A DNA stretch of 47,113 nt from Vibrio scophthalmi LMG 19158 (GTDB lineage: Bacteria; Pseudomonadota; Gammaproteobacteria; Enterobacterales; Vibrionaceae): assembly GCF_000222585.1 (NCBI RefSeq), contig NZ_AFWE01000068.1:1-47113 (forward strand), given 5' to 3'. Under the pieces are notes generated by a model. That model had not been told where the DNA came from. It made no database searches and was given only the letters and a program-made list of their open reading frames with translations. Shown here one piece after another: positions 36,422-47,113 of the stretch. Positions within the stretch are counted from its first letter, which is position 1. Each line of letters starts with the position of its first letter. A program made the translations under genes and the position numbers.

Positions 36422-37474
36422 TTACTGCTCTTTGTAGTGAACGTCACTCAGAACACGAAGACGTTGCGCTGCTTGTTCTGCGGTCAAATCGCGTTGCGAT
36501 TCCGCCAACATTTCGTAACCCACCATGAATTTACGAACCGATGCGCTGCGCAGTAGCGGCGGGTAGAAAAGCGCATGCAGCTGCCAATGGTCGATGTCTG
36601 TGCCCTCTTCAAAGAACGGCGCATAGTGCCAGCCCATGGAGTATGGGAATGAGCATTGGAACAGGTTGTCGTAACGACTGGTTAGTTTCTTAATCGCGAC
36701 CGCTAAATCATCACGCTGCTCATCAGTCAGTTCACTCATACGGCGAATTTGCGTTTTAGGTAGCAACATGGTTTCAAACGGCCACGCTGCCCAGTAAGGA
36801 ACTACGGCAATCCAATGTTCCGTTTCAACCACAGTGCGTGAGCCGTCTTTCATTTCAGCTTCAACGTAATCCACTAATAGATTTGAGCGTTGTTGTTCGA
36901 AGTACTCTTTTAGTAATTTCTCTTTGCGTTCAATTTCGTTTGGCAGAAAGCTGTTCGCCCAGATTTGACCGTGCGGGTGTGGCTGAGAGCAGCCCATGGT
37001 CTCACCTTTGTTTTCAAATGCTTGAACCCATAGGTAATCTTTACCTAGCTCTTCAATCTGTTCATTCCAGGTATCAATCACACCACGAATTTTGTTCAGC
37101 GGTAGTTCCGGCAGTGTTTTGCTGTGGTCTGGAGAAAAGCAGATAACGCGGCTCAACCCACGAACACCTTGAGTCTTAAATAGAGGGTTTTCAGACTCCG
37201 GAGCGTCAGGCGAATCAGGCATCAACGCCGCGAAATCGTTACTGAACACGTAAGTTCCGTCGTAGTCTGGGTTTTCATCACCCGAGATACGCGTGTTGGT
37301 CGGGCACAAGAAACACTCTTTGTCGTACGCAGGCAGTTGCGCAGTGGCTGGCTTTTCATCTTGACCACTCCACGGACGTTTCGCACGATGTGGCGAGACT
37401 AAGATCCACTGACCAGTTAATGGGTTATAACGACGGTGCGGATGATCGACTGGGTTAAATTCAACTTTTGACAT
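36422..37474 (-). CDS. galT: galactose-1-phosphate uridylyltransferase
   Basis: 350 aa of the HIT superfamily. The catalytic His-Pro-His is in [17 protein letters not shown]. Zinc ligands are likely in FLCP and the HPHR near the N-terminus, and the C-terminal WHYAPFFEE and [14 protein letters not shown] blocks are typical. It swaps UMP between UDP-glucose and galactose 1-phosphate. It is flanked on both sides by copies of the palindromic repeat. Confidence 0.96.
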   Translation of the reverse strand: MSKVEFNPVDHPHRRYNPLTGQWILVSPHRAKRPWSGQDEKPATAQLPAYDKECFLCPTNTRISGDENPDYDGTYVFSNDFAALMPDSPDAPESENPLFKTQGVRGLSRVICFSPDHSKTLPELPLNKIRGVIDTWNEQIEELGKDYLWVQAFENKGETMGCSQPHPHGQIWANSFLPNEIERKEKLLKEYFEQQRSNLLVDYVEAEMKDGSRTVVETEHWIAVVPYWAAWPFETMLLPKTQIRRMSELTDEQRDDLAVAIKKLTSRYDNLFQCSFPYSMGWHYAPFFEEGTDIDHWQLHALFYPPLLRSASVRKFMVGYEMLAESQRDLTAEQAAQRLRVLSDVHYKEQ

Positions 37475-37539
37475 ACTTACATTGCTCTTAAATTGTGTGT
37501 TCTGGTTAATTAACCAAAACGAATAATTCTTCTACAAAG

Positions 37540-37675
37540 AGATTCCCCATCACGCTCGTTCCTCGCTGTAGGGAATGACGTGTAATCTCGTTGTGCTAGT
37601 AGTGCAAAGGCAACCGCTTCATAGCCTTGTGCTCATTCGTCATTCCAGAATCGAGGTGCGAGATATCTGGAATCT
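37540..37675. repeat. long imperfect palindromic repeat, copy 2 (galE-galT gap)
   Basis: About 136 bp. The outer arms AGATTCC... and ...GATATCTGGAATCT pair, with inner GGGAATGAC and GTCATTCCAG also inverted. Its right arm (TCATTCCAGAATCGAGG, then GCGAGATATCTGGAATCT) is close to that of copy 1, while the loop differs. It sits in the galE-galT gap of the gal transcript. Confidence 0.75.
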
Positions 37676-37736
37676 CTCTTTTCTTATCTCTGTATTCCCC
37701 AAGGAAGTTGGAATTGCAGCTTTTAATTACATCAAG

Positions 37737-38747
37737 TTAGTAACCATTAGGGTTATTCGACTGCCACTTCCACGTATCCGCCGTCATCTCCATAACGCTA
37801 CGAGTCGCCTTCCAGCCTAGTTCACGCTCCGCCTTTTCAGTACTTGCCCAACATTCGGCAATATCACCAGCACGGCGTGGGCACAATTCATAAGGAACCG
37901 GCTTGCCTGATGCTTCAGCAAAAGCTTGCAGCATTTCTAGAACACTCGATCCTTTACCTGTACCTAGGTTGTAAATGTGCAAACCTGCCTTTTCACCGAC
38001 CGCCTTTAGTGCTGCGACATGGCCATCGGCCAAATCCATCACGTGAATATAGTCACGAACGCCCGTTCCATCCGGTGTTGGGTAATCGTTTCCAAAGATA
38101 GAAAGCTTCTCTCTACGACCGACTGCAACTTGCGCAATGAATGGCATTAAGTTATTTGGAATTCCCTGAGGGTCTTCGCCAATAGTGCCTGATGTGTGCG
38201 CGCCAACCGGGTTGAAATAGCGCAGTAAAGTGACGCTCCAGTCGTTTTCAGCGTTGAACAAATCACTCAAAAACTCCTCGACCATGTACTTACTACGACC
38301 ATAAGGGTTCGTTGTTTCGCCCGTTGGTGAACTTTCGGTGATCGGCACAATCTCAGGATCGCCATACACGGTTGCAGAAGAGCTAAACACGATACTTTTC
38401 ACGCCTGCTTTCTTCATGCTACGAGCTAGAACCAGAGAACCATTTACATTGTTATCGTAGTACTCCAAAGGCTTAGCGACTGATTCGCCCACTGCTTTTA
38501 GGCCTGCAAAATGAATCACAGCTTGAATATCGTACTTGGCAAATACGCCATCTAAAAATGACTCATCACGGATATCACCGAAGTAAAATATTGGTGTTTG
38601 ACCGGTTAGCGCATTGATTCGCTCCAGTACTAGCTCTTTGCTATTGCAAAGGTTATCTACAATGATTGGCTCCATGCCTGCCTGCATCATTTGGATGCAT
38701 GTATGGCTCCCGATGTAACCCATACCGCCTGTAACCAGTACTTTCAC
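37737..38747 (-). CDS. galE: UDP-glucose 4-epimerase
   Basis: 336 aa from a GTG at 38747, preferred because AGAGAGG lies 6 nt upstream and the product then begins MKVLVTGGMGYIGSH, as in other GalE proteins. An ATG 27 bp upstream lacks a comparable site. It has the NAD-binding TGGMGYIG, Ser in FSSSATVYG and the catalytic Tyr-x3-Lys in YGRSKYMVEEF. It regenerates UDP-glucose in the Leloir pathway and is first in galETKM. A perfect GalR box lies 121 bp upstream. Confidence 0.95.
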   Translation of the reverse strand: MKVLVTGGMGYIGSHTCIQMMQAGMEPIIVDNLCNSKELVLERINALTGQTPIFYFGDIRDESFLDGVFAKYDIQAVIHFAGLKAVGESVAKPLEYYDNNVNGSLVLARSMKKAGVKSIVFSSSATVYGDPEIVPITESSPTGETTNPYGRSKYMVEEFLSDLFNAENDWSVTLLRYFNPVGAHTSGTIGEDPQGIPNNLMPFIAQVAVGRREKLSIFGNDYPTPDGTGVRDYIHVMDLADGHVAALKAVGEKAGLHIYNLGTGKGSSVLEMLQAFAEASGKPVPYELCPRRAGDIAECWASTEKAERELGWKATRSVMEMTADTWKWQSNNPNGY

Positions 38748-38867
38748 AATCAACCTCTCTTCGCTGTCATTCACGATTTAATGTGAGCCAATACGCAGCG
38801 TATTGGCTCGTTGTTGCGGAAATAGTAGCAGCCAATTTGGCAATACTTCTGTGATCAGAACCACGAA

Positions 38868-38883
38868 GTGTAAACGTTTACAC
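38868..38883. promoter_or_regulatory. GalR operator upstream of galE
   Basis: GTGTAAACGTTTACAC is a perfect 16-bp palindrome that fits the GalR/GalS consensus GTGNAANCGNTTNCAC in full. A CRP-like sequence (TGTGA at 38850, then CCACG after 6 bp) lies next to it on the galE side. Together they suggest repression by GalR with cAMP-CRP activation; the CRP part is weak. Confidence 0.8.
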
Positions 38884-39057
38884 AAAGTCACACACAGCAC
38901 ATCGATTAAGTTATAGAAAAAACAAATCGGTACAGCCATCTAATTCATTGAATTTAAATGAGATATTTATAGATAGTTAGATTTGAGACATCACAGAAAA
39001 GTTGAGCATTTATTTTACTAAAAGTTAATGCAATGACTTTCAGTTTGATTACAATAG

Positions 39058-40125
<1,068 letters not shown>

Positions 40126-40149
40126 CAATATTTTTCAAATATATAATCA

Positions 40150-40180
40150 AAGGTCACCTATATGTCGGGTGGCCTTTTTT
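40150..40180 (+). terminator. rho-independent terminator of ebgR
   Basis: AGGTCACC pairs with GGTGGCCT (one G-U pair), followed by TTTTTT, 25 bp after the ebgR stop. Confidence 0.85.
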
Positions 40181-40308
40181 ATACCTGATACATCACTTTT
40201 AATTGGCCCTCTCCCTTATAAAATCCTCCGTCTAAAGCACCGAATAGCATTATTTTAAGTGGATCACACAGCACTGTAAAAAGCCCCTAAAAAACGTGAT
40301 GGAGTTAA

Positions 40309-44004
<3,696 letters not shown>

Positions 44005-44028
44005 ACAATAACGCTATCTATTCACAGT

Positions 44029-44106
44029 ATGTCTGAGCCTTGCCGTTCAAGGCTCAGACATGCTGAACAAAACCTCAATGCTTCCTCCCTACAAGGAAGC
44101 ATTGAG
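44029..44106 (+). promoter_or_regulatory. two consecutive perfect hairpins between ebgC and ygjI
   Basis: The first stem is 14 bp (44029-44042 with 44048-44061, loop CCGTT). The second is 13 bp (44074-44086 with 44094-44106, loop CCCTACA). Neither is followed by a U-run. The second ends 39 bp before ygjI, which has a strong CGGAGG ribosome site. They probably protect or process the ebgAC message and lower transporter expression; inferred. Confidence 0.65.
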
Positions 44107-44121
44107 AAATAACGACTATAA

Positions 44122-45570
<1,449 letters not shown>

Positions 45571-45593
45571 CCTTAGTTAACCTTTAATATTTA

Positions 45594-45614
45594 CAAAAAG
45601 CGCCCAGCACGGCG
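45594..45614 (+). terminator. split ygjI terminator, left half plus 12-bp target duplication
   Basis: AAAAAGCGCC followed by CAGCAC and GGCG abuts the insertion sequence. The missing right half (GGCGC and TTTTTT) stands at 47056-47066 beyond the element. Removing the IS and one copy of CCCAGCACGGCG (45603-45614) restores a perfect stem with a T-run. The right copy of the duplication is at 47048-47059. Confidence 0.85.
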
Positions 45615-45671
45615 TAATGCCGATCAGTTAAGAAATTTGTGAGATCATTTGACCGATCCTCAAAAGGCTTC

Positions 45672-45707
45672 AAAATCCGATATTAGGAAACTAATATCGG
45701 ATTTTTT
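45672..45707 (+). terminator. hairpin and T-run abutting the transposase start
   Basis: A 15-bp perfect stem (45672-45686 with 45691-45705, loop GAAA) with TTTTTT at 45702-45707 directly before the ATG. It would terminate read-through from ygjI. No ribosome binding site is visible, so translation of the transposase should be poor. Confidence 0.8.
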
Positions 45708-47072
45708 ATGTCTTTAGAAAGCCAACTTGCCAATACTTTTCGGTCGTGTAATACCTTCCACCACTTTGATAAATACTCTGACATTCTTAGTCCAGAGCTT
45801 ATCCAGCAAGGTTTTGAGCAAGCTGGTGTAGCAACCGTTAGAAGAAGACGGTTACCTTTAGAAGCCGTACTTTGGTCCGTTGTTGGAATGAGTCTCTTTC
45901 GTCAACAATCTGTTTGGGATATTGCTAACCAACTCGATATTGTCCTGCCAGACAAACGACGTTTTGTTGCACCAAGTGCTGTTGTTCAAGCGAGACAGAG
46001 ATTAGGCGAAGAAGGTGTAAAGCAAGTCTTTAAGAAGATGGCTGCGCACAGCTATCAGTCGTCTAACTTCGAAACTTGGTGTGGACTAAACCTTCTATCC
46101 GTCGATGGTGTCGTTTGGAGAACGACAGATACACCCGAAAATCATCAAGAGTTTAAAGCGCAGCGCAATCAATCATCTGAGAATATTTACCCTAAGATCC
46201 GTATGGTTTGCTTGATGGAGCTTACAAGTCATCAGCTAATCGATAGTGCATTCTCTGACTATCGCACCAGCGAAATGCGTCTCGCAGAAGAGCTTATTGA
46301 ACAAACGCCAGATCAATCACTGACTATTTTTGACAAAGGATATTACTCTTTAGGACTGCTTAATCGCTGGAACAAAGTCGGTCAAGAAAGGCATTGGATG
46401 CTCCCTGTGAGAAAAGACTTTCAGTATGACGTTGTCCATAAATACAGCCAGAGTGATGCTATCGTTGCTATAAAAACATCACCTCAGGCAAGGAAGAAAT
46501 TCAGTGACCTGCCTGAAATAATAGAAGCAAGGTTGGTATCGAAAGTCATCAAAGGTAAGGAGTATCAGGTTCTTACCTCAATGCGTGATGGGTTGCGCTT
46601 TCCTGGAGAAGACATTGTAGAGCTCTATCGCTATCGCTGGGAAATCGAATTAGGCTATAGAGAAATGAAGCAAACCTTGCTTGATAGTGAATATACATTG
46701 CGAAGTAAGCGCCCAGATATGGTTAGACAGGAGCTCTGGGGGATTTTGTTAGCCTATAACCTTATAAGGCAGGTTATGACAAAGGCAGCGAGTAATTTAG
46801 ATAGCGTTTGGCCGAACCAATTAAGCTCTACGAGTAGTGCCATGGCTGTGACTCAATACTTTGCAGCTTTACCTTTAACGAGTCCAGGGAAACTCCCTAA
46901 ACACTATGAAGTGCTACTACAGCCAATATCCATGTTTATCCTACCACCCCGAAGAGACGATAGAAATTATCCTCGTTGGGTGAAACTGAAACCCAATTTA
47001 AATTACAGGCTCGAAAAAATGCCAGTCAGCTTAACTGACTGGCATTACCCAGCACGGCGCTTTTTTATTTAA
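45708..47072 (+). CDS. IS4-family DDE transposase
   Basis: 454 aa. DDE residues are likely Asp in LLSVDGVVW and Asp in [12 protein letters not shown], with the Glu in the YREK-type signature ([19 protein letters not shown]). The N-terminal IS4-type domain ([20 protein letters not shown]) is present. The frame has no stop inside the element: it reads through the right terminal repeat and ends at a TAA 25 bp outside, adding a host-derived tail (PARRFFI). No internal frameshift, so it may be active. Expression is probably restrained by the hairpin before the start. Confidence 0.92.
   Translation: MSLESQLANTFRSCNTFHHFDKYSDILSPELIQQGFEQAGVATVRRRRLPLEAVLWSVVGMSLFRQQSVWDIANQLDIVLPDKRRFVAPSAVVQARQRLGEEGVKQVFKKMAAHSYQSSNFETWCGLNLLSVDGVVWRTTDTPENHQEFKAQRNQSSENIYPKIRMVCLMELTSHQLIDSAFSDYRTSEMRLAEELIEQTPDQSLTIFDKGYYSLGLLNRWNKVGQERHWMLPVRKDFQYDVVHKYSQSDAIVAIKTSPQARKKFSDLPEIIEARLVSKVIKGKEYQVLTSMRDGLRFPGEDIVELYRYRWEIELGYREMKQTLLDSEYTLRSKRPDMVRQELWGILLAYNLIRQVMTKAASNLDSVWPNQLSSTSSAMAVTQYFAALPLTSPGKLPKHYEVLLQPISMFILPPRRDDRNYPRWVKLKPNLNYRLEKMPVSLTDWHYPARRFFI
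47018..47046 (-). terminator. minus-strand terminator inside the right IS end
   Basis: A 12-bp perfect stem (47018-47029 with 47035-47046, loop CTTAA) overlaps the right terminal repeat. On the minus strand it is followed by TTTTTC. It would stop antisense transcription entering the element from the right. Confidence 0.7.
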
Positions 47073-47080
47073 ATTAAACA

Positions 47081-47113
47081 CTTAATACTTAATACTTAAT
47101 ACTTAATACTTAA
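47081..47113. repeat. CTTAATA heptanucleotide tandem repeat, continuing past the window
   Basis: Four full CTTAATA units start at 47081, 47088, 47095 and 47102, and a partial unit runs to the last base. The units are identical, which suggests a variable-number repeat. It lies in AT-rich DNA just beyond the IS. Confidence 0.85.

Larger units (their letters stand above)
45615..47047 (+). mobile_element. IS4-family insertion sequence, 1433 bp
   Basis: The left terminal repeat TAATGCCGATCAGTTAAG (45615-45632) matches the right one (47030-47047, reverse complement TAATGCCAGTCAGTTAAG) at 16 of 18 positions. The left end strongly resembles that of IS4 itself. A 12-bp target duplication CCCAGCACGGCG flanks it on both sides, showing direct transposition to this place. 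It carries one transposase gene. Hairpins with T-runs lie at 45672-45707 (plus strand) and 47018-47046 (minus strand), both stopping transcription that enters from outside. Confidence 0.92.

Overview
The window looks like a chromosomal segment of a marine gammaproteobacterium, most probably a Vibrio. The reasons are the galETKM, ebgRAC-ygjI and ttrSR/ttrBCA gene sets, the moderate AT-rich base composition, and the long palindromic intergenic repeats between gal genes that are common in vibrios. The species assignment is inference from protein resemblance, not a database result.

Left part (1 to about 16.5 kb) is an acquired defence island. It opens with the C-terminal end of a P4-type integrase and a probable transposase scrap. 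A minus-strand operon follows, with the layout of a type 3 BREX phage-defence system. In transcription order from 14.8 kb down to 0.6 kb it encodes a WYL regulator, BrxF, BrxC/PglY ATPase, PglXI methyltransferase, BrxHII helicase and PglZ, then two tandem BrxA-like genes. The first brxA is split by a frameshift in a run of eight T. BrxF lacks a recognisable P-loop. The right edge of the island holds eroded pieces (a probable HEPN-type gene start, a frameshifted zinc-ribbon tail) beside an intact HNH nuclease gene.

16.8-23.9 kb is a four-carbon acid sugar cluster: a divergent DeoR-type regulator, then ltnD, otnK, otnC, otnI, denD and a GntP permease. Together these would import L-threonate/D-erythronate, oxidise, isomerise and phosphorylate them, and decarboxylate the product to dihydroxyacetone phosphate.

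24.1-31.8 kb is a tetrathionate respiration locus: ttrB-ttrC-ttrA on the minus strand, divergent from the two-component genes ttrS-ttrR. The shared promoter region carries an FNR-like site and a perfect inverted repeat.

31.9-45.6 kb starts with a tiny cysteine-rich ORF and ygjH. It then holds a galactose/beta-galactoside regulon: galR, galM, galK, galT, galE (Leloir pathway), ebgR, the ebgA-ebgC evolved-beta-galactosidase pair and the transporter gene ygjI. GalR-type boxes precede galR and galE. A different palindrome family precedes ebgA.

45.6-47.1 kb is an IS4-family insertion sequence inside what was the terminator hairpin after ygjI. It has a 12-bp target duplication, 18-bp terminal inverted repeats, and inward-facing terminator-like hairpins at both ends. 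The window ends in a CTTAATA tandem repeat.
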